Below, piece by piece: positions 35,901-48,167 of a stretch of 64,000 nt of DNA. A model generated the notes under the pieces. That model was not told the DNA's origin and searched no databases. It saw nothing but the letters and a program-made list of their open reading frames with translations. The position numbers and the translations under genes are program-made. The number at the start of each line of letters is the position of its first letter. Position 1 is the stretch's first letter. The stretch is from Nemertoderma westbladi (Eukaryota > Xenacoelomorpha > Nemertodermatida > Nemertodermatidae): the NCBI GenBank assembly GCA_032718475.1, contig JAUCBJ010002094.1, forward strand, positions 1 through 64,000, given 5' to 3'.

Positions 35901-38900
35901 GTTTTTGAAAAAAATCAGAGGATATTTTGATAAATTATTGCAGAAAAACACCAATGATTTTGACATGGCTTTAATACTTCATTATGTTCATGAAATAGCT
36001 GAGATATTTGAGGTGAATTATTGTATTATGAGTTAACTTCAGCTCTAGTCACTTTGGCAATACGATGAAACTATAAAAAATATTCTAGAACACAACAATA
36101 TTAATAGGGAGATAGGATACTTATCTCTCCACTCAGAAAGCCACAGATAGGGGGTGTTCCAACGCAATCAAAATTAATCCATCTCCAGCGGAATGACGAA
36201 GCAAATAACAGCTGATTACTGCTATAAATGTAAGTGTTACCTGTTCTTTTGACGTTCATTTAAGATTCTCTATCTCGTGGAGTGGGATAGAAGTTATAAA
36301 TATGAAAATCGATATGGTTTTTGTAAAAAATCAGAGGATATTTTGATAAATTATTGCAGAAAAACACCAAGGATTTTGACATGGCTTTAATACTTCATTA
36401 TGTTCATGAAATAGCTGAGATATTTGAGGTGAATTATTGCATTACATAATAACTTTAGCTCCAGCCACTTTAGCAATACGATGAAACTATAATAAATATT
36501 CTAGAACACAACAATATTAACAGGGAGATAGGCTACTTATCTCTCCTCTCAGACAGCCACAGATAGGGGGTGTTCCAACGCAATCAAAATTCATCCATCT
36601 CCAGCGGAAAGACGTAGCAAATAACAGCTGATTACTGCTATAAATGTAAGTGTTACCTGTTCTTTTGACGTTTATTTAAGATTCTCTATCTCGTGGAGTG
36701 GGATAGAAGTTATAAATATGAAAATTGATATGGTTTTTGAAAAAAATCAGAGGATATTTTGATAAATTATTGCAGAAAAATACCAAGAATTTTGACATGG
36801 ATTTAATACTTCATTATGTTCATGAAATAGCTGAGATATTTGAGGTGAATTATTGTATTATGAGTCAACTTCAGCTCTAGTCACTTTGGCAATACGATGA
36901 AACTATAAAAAATATTCTAGAACACAACAATATTAATAGGGAGATAGGATACTTATCTCTCCACTCAGAAAGCCACAGATAGGGGGTGTTCCAACGCAAT
37001 CAAAATTAATCCATCTCCAGCGGAAAGACGTAGCAAATAACAGCTGATTACTGCTATAAATGTAAGTGTTACCTGTTCTTTTGACGTTCATTTAAGATTC
37101 TCTATCTCGTGGAGTGGGATAGAAGTTATAAATATGAAAATCGATATGGTTTTTGTAAAAAATCAGAGGATATTTTGATAAATTATTGCAGAAAAACACC
37201 AAGGATTTTGACATGGCTTTAATACTTCATTATGTTCATGAAATAGCTGAGATATTTGAGGTGAATTATTGCATTACATAATAACTTTAGCTCCAGCCAC
37301 TTTAGCAATACGATGAAACTATAATAAATATTCTAGAACACAACAATATTAATAGGGAGATAGGCTACTTATTTCTCAACTCAGACAGCCACAGATAGGG
37401 GGTGTTCTGACACAATCAAAATTCATCCATCTCCAGCGGAAAGACGTTGCAAATAACAGCTGATTACTTCTATAAATTTAAGTGTTACCTGTTCTTTTGA
37501 CTTTCATTTAAGATTCTTTATCTCGTGGAGTGGAATGGGAATTGATATGGTTTTTTAAAAAAATCAGAGGATATTTTGATAAATTATTGCAGAAAAACAC
37601 CAATGATTTTGACATGGCTTTAATACTTCATTATATTCATGAAATAGCTGAGATATTTGAGGTGAATTATTGTATTATGAGTTAACTTCAGCTCTAGTCA
37701 CTTTGGCAATACGATGAAACTATAAAAAATATTCTAGAACACAACAATATTAATAGGGAGATAGGATACTTATCTCTCCACTCAGAAAGCCACAGATAGG
37801 GGGTGTTCCAACGCAATCAAAATTCATCCATCTCCAGCGGAAAGACGTAGCAAATAACAGCTGATTACTGCTATAAATGTAAGTGTTACCTGTTCTTTTG
37901 ACGTTCATTTAAGATTCTCTATCTCGTGGAGTGGGATAGAAGTTATAAATATGAAAATTGATATGGTTTTTGAAAAAAATCAGAGGATATTTTGATAAAT
38001 TATTGCAGAAAAATACCAAGGATTTTGACATGGATTTAATACTTCATTATGTTCATAAAAAATAGCTGAGATATTTGAGGTGAATTATTGTATTATGAGT
38101 CAACTTCAGCTCTAGTCACTTTGGCAATACGATGAAACTATAATAAATATTCTAGAACACAACAATATTAACAAGGAGATAGGCTACTTATCTCTCCACT
38201 CAGACAGCCATAGATAGGGGGTGTTCCAACGCAATCAAAATTCATCCATCTCCAGCGGAAAGACGTAGCAAATAACAGCTGATTACTGCTATAAATGTAA
38301 GTGTTACCTGTTCTTTTGACGTTCATTTAAGATTCTCTATCTCGTTCGAGTGGGATAGAAGTTATAAATAAGAAAATCGATGTGGTTTTTGAAAAAAATC
38401 AGAGGATATTTTGATAAATTATTGCAGAAAAACACCAATGATTTTGACATGGCTTTAATACTTCATTATGTTCATGAAATAGCTGAGATATTTGAGGTGA
38501 ATTATTGTATTATGAGTTAACTTCAGCTCTAGTCACTTTGGCAATACGATGAAACTATAAAAAATATTCTAGAACACAACAATATTAATAGGGAGATAGG
38601 ATACTTATCTCTCCACTCAGAAAGCCACAGATAGGGGGTGTTCCAACGCAATCAAAATTAATCCATCTCCAGCGGAAAGACGTAGCAAATAACAGCTGAT
38701 TACTGCTATAAATGTAAGTGTTACCTGTTCTTTTGACGTTCATTTAAGATTCTCTATCTCGTGGAGTGGGATAGAAGTTATAAATATGAAAATCGATATG
38801 GTTTTTGTAAAAAATCAGAGGATATTTTGATAAATTATTGCAGAAAAACACCAAGGATTTTGACATGGCTTTAATACTTCATTATGTTCATGAAATAGCT

Positions 38901-41900
38901 GAGATATTTGAGGTGAATTATTGCATTACATAATAACTTTAGCTCCAGCCACTTTAGCAATACGATGAAACTATAATAAATATTCTAGAACACAACAATA
39001 TTAATAGGGAGATAGGCTACTTATTTCTCAACTCAGACAGCCACAGATAGGGGGTGTTCTGACACAATCAAAATTCATCCATCTCCAGCGGAAAGACGTT
39101 GCAAATAACAGCTGATTACTTCTATAAATGTAAGTGTTACCTGTTCTTTTGACTTTCATTTAAGATTCTTTATCTCGTGGAGTGGAATGGGAATTGATAT
39201 GGTTTTTTAAAAAAATCAGAGGATATTTTGATAAATTATTGCAGAAAAATACCAAGGATTTTGACATGGATTTAATACTTCATTATGTTCATGAAATAGC
39301 TGATTTATTTGAGGTGAATTATTGCATTACATAATAACTTTAGCTCCAGCCACTTTAGCAATGCGATGAAACTATAATAAATATTCTAGAACACAACAAT
39401 ATTAATAGGGAGATAGGCTACTTATCTCTCAACTCAGACAGCCACAGATAGGGGTGTTCTGACACAATCAAAATTCATCCATCTCCACCGGAAAGACGAA
39501 GCAAATAACAGCTGATTACTTCTATAAATGTAAGTGTTACCTGTTCTTTTGACTTTCATTTAAGATACTTTATCTCATTGAGTGGGATAGAAGTTATAAA
39601 TATGAAAATTGATATGGTTTTTGAAAAAAATCAGAGGATATTTTGATAAATTATTGCAGAAAAATACCAAGGAATTTGACATGGATTTAATACTTCATTA
39701 TGTTCATGAAATAGCTGAGATATTTGAGGTGAATTATTGTATTATGAGTCAACTTCAGCTCTAGTCACTTTGGCAATACGATGAAACTATAATAAATATT
39801 CTAGAACACAACAATATTAACAGGGAGATAGGCTACTTATCTCTCCACTCAGACAGCCATAGATAGGGGGTGTTCCAACGCAATCAAAATTCATCCATCT
39901 CCAGCGGAAAGACGTAGCAAATAACAGCTGATTACTGCTATAAATGTAAGTGTTACCTGTTCTTTTGACGTTCATTTAAGATTCTCTATCTCGTGGAGTG
40001 GGATAGAAGTTATAAATAAGAAAATCGATGTGGTTTTTGAAAAAAATCAGAGGATATTTTGATAAATTATTGCAGAAAAACACCAATGATTTTGACATGG
40101 CTTTAATACTTCATTATGTTCATGAAATAGCTGAGATATTTGAGGTGAATTATTGTATTATGAGTTAACTTCAGCTCTAGTCACTTTGGCAATACGATGA
40201 AACTATAAAAAATATTCTAGAACACAACAATATTAATAGGGAGATATGATACTTATCTCTCCACTCAGAAAGCCACAGATAGGGGGTGTTCCAACGCAAT
40301 CAAAATTAATCCATCTCCAGCGGAAAGACGTAGCAAATAACAGCTGATTACTGCTATAAATGTAAGTGTTACCTGTTCTTTTGACGTTCATTTAAGATTC
40401 TCTATCTCGTGGAGTGGGATAGAAGTTATAAATATGAAAATCGATATGGTTTTTGTAAAAAATCAGAGGATATTTTGATAAATTATTGCAGAAAAACACC
40501 AAGGATTTTGACATGGCTTTAATACTTCATTATGTTCATGAAATAGCTGAGATATTTGAGGTGAATTATTGCATTACATAATAACTTTAGCTCCAGCCAC
40601 TTTAGCAATACGATGAAACTATAATAAATATTCTAGAACACAACAATATTAATAGGGAGATAGGCTACTTATTTCTCAACTCAGACAGCCACAGATAGGG
40701 GGTGTTCTGACACAATCAAAATTCATCCATCTCCAGCGGAAAGACGTTGCAAATAACAGCTGATTCCTTCTATAAATGTAAGTGTTACCTGTTCTTTTGA
40801 CTTTCATTTAAGATTCTTTATCTCGTGGAGTGGAATGGGAATTTACATGGTTTTTTAAAAAAATCAGAGGATATTTTGATAAATTATTGCAGAAAAACAC
40901 CAATGATTTTGACATGGCTTTAATACTTCATTATGTTCATGAAATAGCTGAGATATTTGAGGTGAATTATTGTATTATGAGTTAACTTCAGCTCTAGTCA
41001 CTTTGGCAATACGATGAAACTATAATAAATATCCTAGAACACAACAATATTAACAGGGAGATAGGATACTTATCTCTCCACTCAGACAGCCATAGATAGG
41101 GGGTGTTCCAACGCAATCAAAATTCATCCATCTCCAGCGGAAAGACGTAGCAAATAACAGCTGATTACTGCTATAAATGTAAGTGTTACCTGTTCTTTTG
41201 ACGTTCATTTAAGATTCTCTATCTCGTGGAGTGGGATAGAAGTTATAAATAAGAAAATCGATGTGGTTTTTAAAAAAAATCAGAGGATATTTTGATAAAT
41301 TATTGCAGAAAAACACCAATGATTTTGACATGGCTTTAATACTTCATTATGTTCATGAAATAGCTGAGATATTTGAGGTGAATTATTGTATTATGAGTTA
41401 ACTTCAGCTCTAGTCACTTTGGCAATACGATGAAACTATAAAAAATATTCTAGAACACAACAATATTAATAGGGAGATAGGATACTTATCTCTCCACTCA
41501 GAAAGCCACAGATAGGGGGTGTTCCAACGCAATCAAAATTAATCCATCTCCAGCGGAATGACGAAGCAAATAACAGCTGATTACTGCTATAAATGTAAGT
41601 GTTACCTGTTCTTTTGACATTCATTTAAGATTCTCTATCTCGTGGAGTGGGATAGAAGTTATAAATATGAAAATCGATATGGTTTTTGTAAAAAATCAGA
41701 GGATATTTTGATAAATTATTGCAGAAAAACACCAAGGATTTTGACATGGCTTTAATACTTCATTATGTTCATGAAATAGCTGAGATATTTGAGGAGAATT
41801 ATTGCATTACATAATAACTTTAGCTCCAGCCACTTTAGCAATACGATGAAACTATAATAAATATTCTAGAACACAACAATATTAACAGGGAGATAGGCTA

Positions 41901-44900
41901 CTTATCTCTCCTCTCAGACAGCCACAGATAGGGGGTGTTCCAACGCAATCAAAATTCATCCATCTCCAGCGGAAAGACGTAGCAAATAACAGCTGATTAC
42001 TGCTATAAATGTAAGTGTTACCTGTTCTTTTGACGTTCATTTAAGATTCTCTATCTCGTTGAGTGGGATAGAAGTTATAAATATGAAAATTGATATGGTT
42101 TTTGAAAAAAATCAGAGGATATTTTGATAAATTATTGCAGAAAAATACCAAGGATTTTGACATGGATTTAATACTTCATTATGTTCATGAAATAGCTGAG
42201 ATATTTGAGGTGAATTATTGTATTATGAGTCAACTTCAGCTCTAGTCACTTTGGCAATACGATGAAACTATAATAAATATTCTAGAACACAACAATATTA
42301 ACAGGGAGATAGGCTACTTATCTCTCCACTCAGACAGCCATAGATAGGGGGTGTTCCAACGCAATCAAAATTCATCCATCTCCAGCGGAAAGACGTAGCA
42401 AATAACAGCTGATTACTGCTATAAATGTAAGTGTTACCTGTTCTTTTGACAAGACAAAAAATACCAAGGATTTTGACATGGATTTAATACTTCATTATGT
42501 TCATGAAATAGCTGAGATATTTGAGGTGAATTATTGTATTATGAGTCAACTTTAGCTCTAGTCACTTTGGCAATACGATGAAACTATAATAAATATTCTA
42601 GAATACAACAATATTAACAGGGAGATAGGCTACTTATCTCTCCACTCAGACAGCCATAGATAGGGGGTGTTCCAACGCAATCAAAATTCATCCATCTCCA
42701 GCGGAAAGACGTAGCAAATAACAGCTGATTACTGCTATAAATGTAAGTGTTACCTGTTCTTTTGACGTTCATTTAAGATTCTCTATCTCGTGGAGTGGGA
42801 TAGAAGTTATAAATAAGAAAATCGATGTGGTTTTTGAAAAAAATCAGAGGATATTTTGATAAATTATTGCAGAAAAACACCAATGATTTTGACATGGCTT
42901 TAATACTTCATTATGTTCATGAAATAGCTGAGATATTTGAGGTGAATTATTGTATTATGAGTTAACTTCAGCTCTAGTCACTTTGGCAATACGATGAAAC
43001 TATAAAAAATATTCTAGAACACAACAATATTAATAGGGAGATAGGATACTTATCTCTCCACTCAGAAAGCCACAGATAGGGGATGTTCCAACGCAATCAA
43101 AATTAATCCATCTCCAGCGGAAAGACGTAGCAAATAACAGCTGATTACTGCTATAAATGTAAGTGTTACCTGTTCTTTTGACGTTCATTTAAGATTCTCT
43201 ATCTCGTGGAGTGGGATAGAAGTTATAAATATGAAAATCGATATGGTTTTTGTAAAAAATCAGAGGATATTTTGATAAATTATTGCAGAAAAACACCAAG
43301 GATTTTGACATGGCTTTAATACTTCATTATGTTCATGAAATAGCTGAGATATTTGAGGTGAATTATTGCATTACATAATAACTTTAGCTCCAGCCACTTT
43401 AGCAATACGATGAAACTATAATAAATATTCTAGAACACAACAATATTAATAGGGAGATAGGCTACTTATTTCTCAACTCAGACAGCCACAGATAGGGGGT
43501 GTTCTGACACAATCAAAATTCATCCATCTCCAGCGGAAACACGTAGCAAATAACAGCTGATTACTGCTATAAATGTAAGTGTTACCTGTTCTTTTGACGT
43601 TCATTTAAGATTCTCTATCTCGTGGAGTGGGATAGAAGTTATAAATATGAAAATCGATATGGTTTTTGTAAAAAATCAGAGGATATTTTGATAAATTATT
43701 GCAGAAAAACACCAAGGATTTTGACATGGCTTTAATACTTCATTATGTTCATGAAATAGCTGAGATATTTGAGGAGAATTATTGCATTACATAATAACTT
43801 TAGCTCCAGCCACTTTAGCAATACGATGAAACTATAATAAATATTCTAGAACACAACAATATTAACAGGGAGATAGGCTACTTATCTCTCCTCTCAGACA
43901 GCCACAGATAGGGGGTGTTCCAACGCAATCAAAATTCATCCATCTCCAGCGGAAAGACGTAGCAAATAACAGCTGATTACTGCTATAAATGTAAGTGTTA
44001 CCTGTTCTTTTGACGTTCATTTAAGATTCTCTATCTCGTGGATTGGGATAGAAGTTATAAATATGAAAATTGATATGGTTTTTGAAAAAAATCAGAGGAT
44101 ATTTTGATAAATTATTGCAGAAAAATACCAAGGATTTTGACATGGATTTAATACTTCATTATGTTCATGAAATAGCTGAGATATTTGAGGTGAATTATTG
44201 TATTATGAGTCAACTTCAGCTCTAGTCACTTTGGCAATACGATGAAACTATAATAAATATTCTAGAACACAACAATATTAACAGGGAGATAGGCTACTTA
44301 TCTCTCCACTCAGACAGCCATAGATAGGGGGTGTTCCAACGCAATCAAAATTCATCCATCTCCAGCGGAAAGACGTAGCAAATAACAGCTGATTACTGCT
44401 ATAAATGTAAGTGTTACCTGTTCTTTTGACAAGAAAAAAAATACCAAGGATTTTGACATGGATTTAATACTTCATTATGTTCATGAAATAGCTGAGATAT
44501 TTGAGGTGAATTATTGTATTATGAGTCAACTTCAGCTCTAGTCACTTTGGCAATACGATGAAACTATAATAAATATTCTAGAACACAACAATATTAACAG
44601 GGAGATAGGCTACTTATCTCTCCACTCAGACAGCCATATATAGGGGGTGTTCCAACGCAATCAAAATTCATCCATCTCCAGCGGAAAGACGTAGCAAATA
44701 ACAGCTGATTACTGCTATAAATGTAAGTGTTACCTGTTCTTTTGACGTTTATTTAAGATTCTCTATCTCGTGGAGTGGGATAGAAGTTATAAATATGAAA
44801 ATCGATATGGTTTTTGTAAAAAATCAGAGGATATTTTGATAAATTATTGCAGAAAAACACCAAGGATTTTGACATGGCTTTAATACTTCATTATGTTCAT

Positions 44901-45172
44901 GAAATAGCTGAGATATTTGAGGTGAATTATTGCATTACATAATAACTTTAGCTCCAGCCACTTTAGCAATACGATGAAACTATAATAAATATTCTAGAAC
45001 ACAACAATATTAATAGGGAGATAGGCTACTTATTTCTCAACTCAGACAGCCACAGATAGGGGGTGTTCTGACACAATCAAAATTCATCCATCTCCAGCGG
45101 AAAGACGTAGCAAATAACAGCTGATTACTGCTATAAATGTAAGTGTTACCTGTTCTTTTGACGTTCATTTAA
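26953..45172 (-). repeat. Satellite array block 3 (~416-bp monomer, reverse orientation)
   Basis: Longest uninterrupted block, about 44 monomers by division. It continues the monomer cut at 24441 in phase. Visible higher-order structure includes a 2052-bp segment (five monomers, one shortened) at about 29850-31900 followed directly by a near copy to about 33950, and a related offset of about 1650 bp linking 33144 to 34795. A deletion of about 16 bp (GTGGAATGGGAATTG) marks monomers near 30110, 30930, 32165, 32985, 34630, 37530, 39185 and 40830 and is not seen after about 41 kb. A different deletion of about 100 bp (TTTTGACAAGACAAAAAATA or similar) first appears near 42450 and again near 44430. 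The block ends at a TTAA used by a MITE. Confidence 0.97.
45169..45172. repeat. Left TTAA target site of MITE
   Basis: The satellite normally reads CATTTAAGATTC. Here CATTTAA is followed by CCCTATTA; TTAA is repeated at 46736-46739 and the monomer resumes with GATTCTC. Confidence 0.92.
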
Positions 45173-45184
45173 CCCTATTAAACC

Positions 45185-45219
45185 CGGGGGGGGGGGGGGG
45201 GGTCAATATGACCCCCCCG
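45185..45219. repeat. Subterminal hairpin, left end of MITE
   Basis: A run of about 17 G, then TCAATATGA, then a C run. The arms GGGGGTCA and TGACCCCC form a short-loop hairpin. The counterpart is at about 46667-46696 in inverted relation. The long G run could also adopt a quadruplex. Confidence 0.75.
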
Positions 45220-45499
45220 TGGTTTTTTTATTATAATTCTGAAACAAACGCAGTTGGGTATCTGAAATTTTATGACTTTTCCTAAAAATCTATTGTCTTC
45301 ATGGTAGTGAAAACCGTTTTCAAAAATATTGGGTACTTTTCGAGTTATAGCACCATTTTTTAACCCTACTTTTGGCACTTTTTTTGAGACGTTTTTTGAA
45401 AATTACATTTCATTAAATATGAATTGTAACATCTCTATTTTTGATTTACACCGGTTTTTTGGTGTTAGAAATTGGATGGAATTCATATAAATTTATTTA

Positions 45500-46230
45500 G
45501 AAATTTCAAACTTGTTTTTTTCGATGGGTGCCAAATTTTGGTGCCAGCACCAAACTTTGAAATAAGTCAATTTTGTAAATTGATTGTTTGAAACTTGTTT
45601 TTACGCAATTGGGGTTTTTTGGGGTTCTGGATTCGATGAAATATATATGAGTTGCACCAAGCGTATCAAACTTGTATTTTTCGGTGCTGTGTGCAAATTT
45701 TGGTGCTAGCACGAAATTTTGAAAATCCATTCAATATATAAAATTGCTTGTGACAATTTATTTCTTGCGTTTTAGAGGTTTATGGCTGTTCTGAATTCAA
45801 TGGAAAATATAATTATCGAACTAGACATCTCAAACTTGTATTTTTCGGAAGTGGGTGCAAAATGTGGTGCTAGCACCAAATTTTGAAAACCATCAAATAT
45901 ATCAATTGATTGTGTCACCTTGTTTCTTGCGTTATACGGGTTTGTGATGGTTCTGAATTCAATGGAATCAGTAAAAATTTCATAAGAGTTCTCAAACTTG
46001 TATTTTTCGCCGGTGGGTGAAAATTGTTGTGCCAGCACCAAATTTTGGAAAATATGCAAATTGATAAGAAGATAGTATCACCTTGATTCTTGCGTCATAC
46101 GGGTTTACGAGGGTCCTGAATCCGATGGAATCAATAAAAACAGCACTGGACATCGCAAACTTGTACTTTTTGGTGATGGGTACGAAATTTGGTGCTAGCA
46201 CCAAAATTTGCCAAATTACGCCGAAAAATA
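45500..46230 (-). repeat. Five degenerate ~160-bp tandem repeats inside the MITE
   Basis: A block reading CAAACTTGTATTTTTCGG then a short variable part then TTTGGTGCTAGCACCAAATT recurs near 45508, 45667, 45831, 45990 and 46150, about 160 bp apart and fairly diverged. The core GGTGCTAGCACC is itself a palindrome. Minus-strand open frames across the repeats give related peptides (LVLAPKF, then EKYKFE), but each is interrupted and they look like a by-product of the repetition. Confidence 0.75.
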
Positions 46231-46666
46231 CAGGTAGCAATGATCTGGTATATTAGAAATGTATTCCATTAGAATCAGCGCCGAATCTAAAACCTGAAAA
46301 TGTGAATTTATAGCATCGTATAAGTGAATTACAAATTTTGTGTTCTAAGTGAAAAGTGCTGGTTACTTGTTTTTTTCATTTTTTTCCTACGCAGAGAGGA
46401 CTAAACAGCCATTTATAGTAATCATATCATTTTTAAATATTTTCCAATGTATTTTGCACCCCAAAAAACCTGTATTAAAAATAATTAGCCGAAAATGTAA
46501 CTTTCAAATTTTGTGAAAATTGTGCACTACTTTTAATTTTGGTGCTGCAATATAACCACCCCAGTACATTTTTTCGAAAATTTTTTTTTTCGGTCGGATC
46601 CAGACAAGTGATACCTACGTACAAACAAAAAAATCAGACGTTTTCGTAAATATTTGTAGATTTTAG

Positions 46667-46696
46667 AGGGGGGGGTCAATATGACCCCCCCCCCCC
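46667..46696. repeat. Subterminal hairpin, right end of MITE
   Basis: GGGGGGGGTCAATATGACCC followed by a long C run. It mirrors the left-end hairpin and completes the inverted subterminal structure. Confidence 0.75.
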
Positions 46697-48167
46697 GGTA
46701 TTTGTACAACATTTTATAGCCCGGTACTAATAGGGTTAAGATTCTCTATCTCGTGGAGTGGGATAGAAGTTATAAATATGAAAATCGATATGGTTTTTGT
46801 AAAAAATCAGAGGATATTTTGATAAATTATTGCAGAAAAACACCAAGGATTTTGACATGGCTTTAATACTTCATTATGTTCATGAAATAGCTGAGATATT
46901 TGAGGAGAATTATTGCATTACATAATAACTTTAGCTCCAGCCACTTTAGCAATACGATGAAACTATAATAAATATTCTAGAACACAACAATATTAACAGG
47001 GAGATAGGCTACTTATCTCTCCTCTCAGACAGCCACAGATAGGGGGTGTTCCAACGCAATCAAAATTCATCCATCTCCAGCGGAAAGATGTAGCAAATAA
47101 CAGCTGATTACTGCTATAAATGTAAGTGTTACCTGTTCTTTTGACGTTCATTTAAGATTCTCTATCTCGTGGAGTGGGATAGAAGTTATAAATATGAAAA
47201 TTGATATGGTTTTTGAAAAAAATCAGAGGATATTTTGATAAATTATTGCAGAAAAATACCAAGGATTTTGACATGGATTTAATACTTCATTATGTTCATG
47301 AAATAGCTGAGATATTTGAGGTGAATTATTGTATTATGAGTCAACTTCAGCTCTAGTCACTTTGGCAATACGATGAAACTATAATAAATATTCTAGAACA
47401 CAACAATATTAACAGGGAGATAGGCTACTTATCTCTCCACTCAGACAGCCATAGATAGGGGGTGTTCCAATGCAATCAAAATTCATCCATCTCCAGCGGA
47501 AAGACGTAGCAAATAACAGCTGATTACTGCTATAAATGTAAGTGTTACCTGTTCTTTTGACGTTCATTTAAGATTATCTATCTCGTGGAGTGGGATAGAA
47601 GTTATAAATATGAAAATCGATATGGTTTTTGTAAAAAATCAGAGGATATTTTGATAAATTATTGCAGAAAAACACCAAGGATTTTGACATGGCTTTAATA
47701 CTTCATTATGTTCATGAAATAGCTGAGATATTTGAGGTGAATTATTGCATTACATAATAACTTTAGCTCCAGCCACTTTAGCAATACGATGAAACTATAA
47801 TAAATATTCTAGAACACAACAATATTAATAGGGAGATAGGCTACTTATTTCTCAACTCAGACAGCCACAGATAGGGGGTGTTCTGACACAATCAAAATTC
47901 ATCAATCTCCAGCGGAAAGACGTAGCAAATAACAGCTGATTACTGCTATAAATGTAAGTGTTACCTATTCTTTTGACGTTCATTTAAGATTCTCTATCTC
48001 GTGGAGTGGGATAGAAGTTATAAATATGAAAATCGATATGGTTTTTGTAAAAAATCAGAGGATATTTTGATAAATTATTGCAGAAAAACACCAAGGATTT
48101 TGACATGGCTTTAATACTTCATTATGTTCATGAAATAGCTGAGATATTTGAGGAGAATTATTGCATT

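Larger units (their letters stand above)
45173..46735. mobile_element. piggyBac-type MITE (1563 bp) with G-tract hairpin ends
   Basis: A precise insertion into one satellite monomer with a TTAA duplication. Terminal inverted repeats are CCCTATTAAACCCGGG on the left and, on the opposite strand at the right, CCCTATTAGTACCGGG (13 of 16 identical). Just inside both ends is a long G or C tract around GGGGGTCAATATGACCCCC, whose arms GGGGGTCA and TGACCCCC can pair over a 3-base loop. TTAA with CCC...GGG ends is the hallmark of the piggyBac superfamily. There is no transposase frame, so it is non-autonomous. It is single copy here although the surrounding monomers are amplified. Confidence 0.88.

Noticed and set aside
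45178-46240. Minus-strand small proteins in the MITE
   Set aside because: The related peptides arise from the internal ~160-bp repeats and are interrupted; no intact gene.
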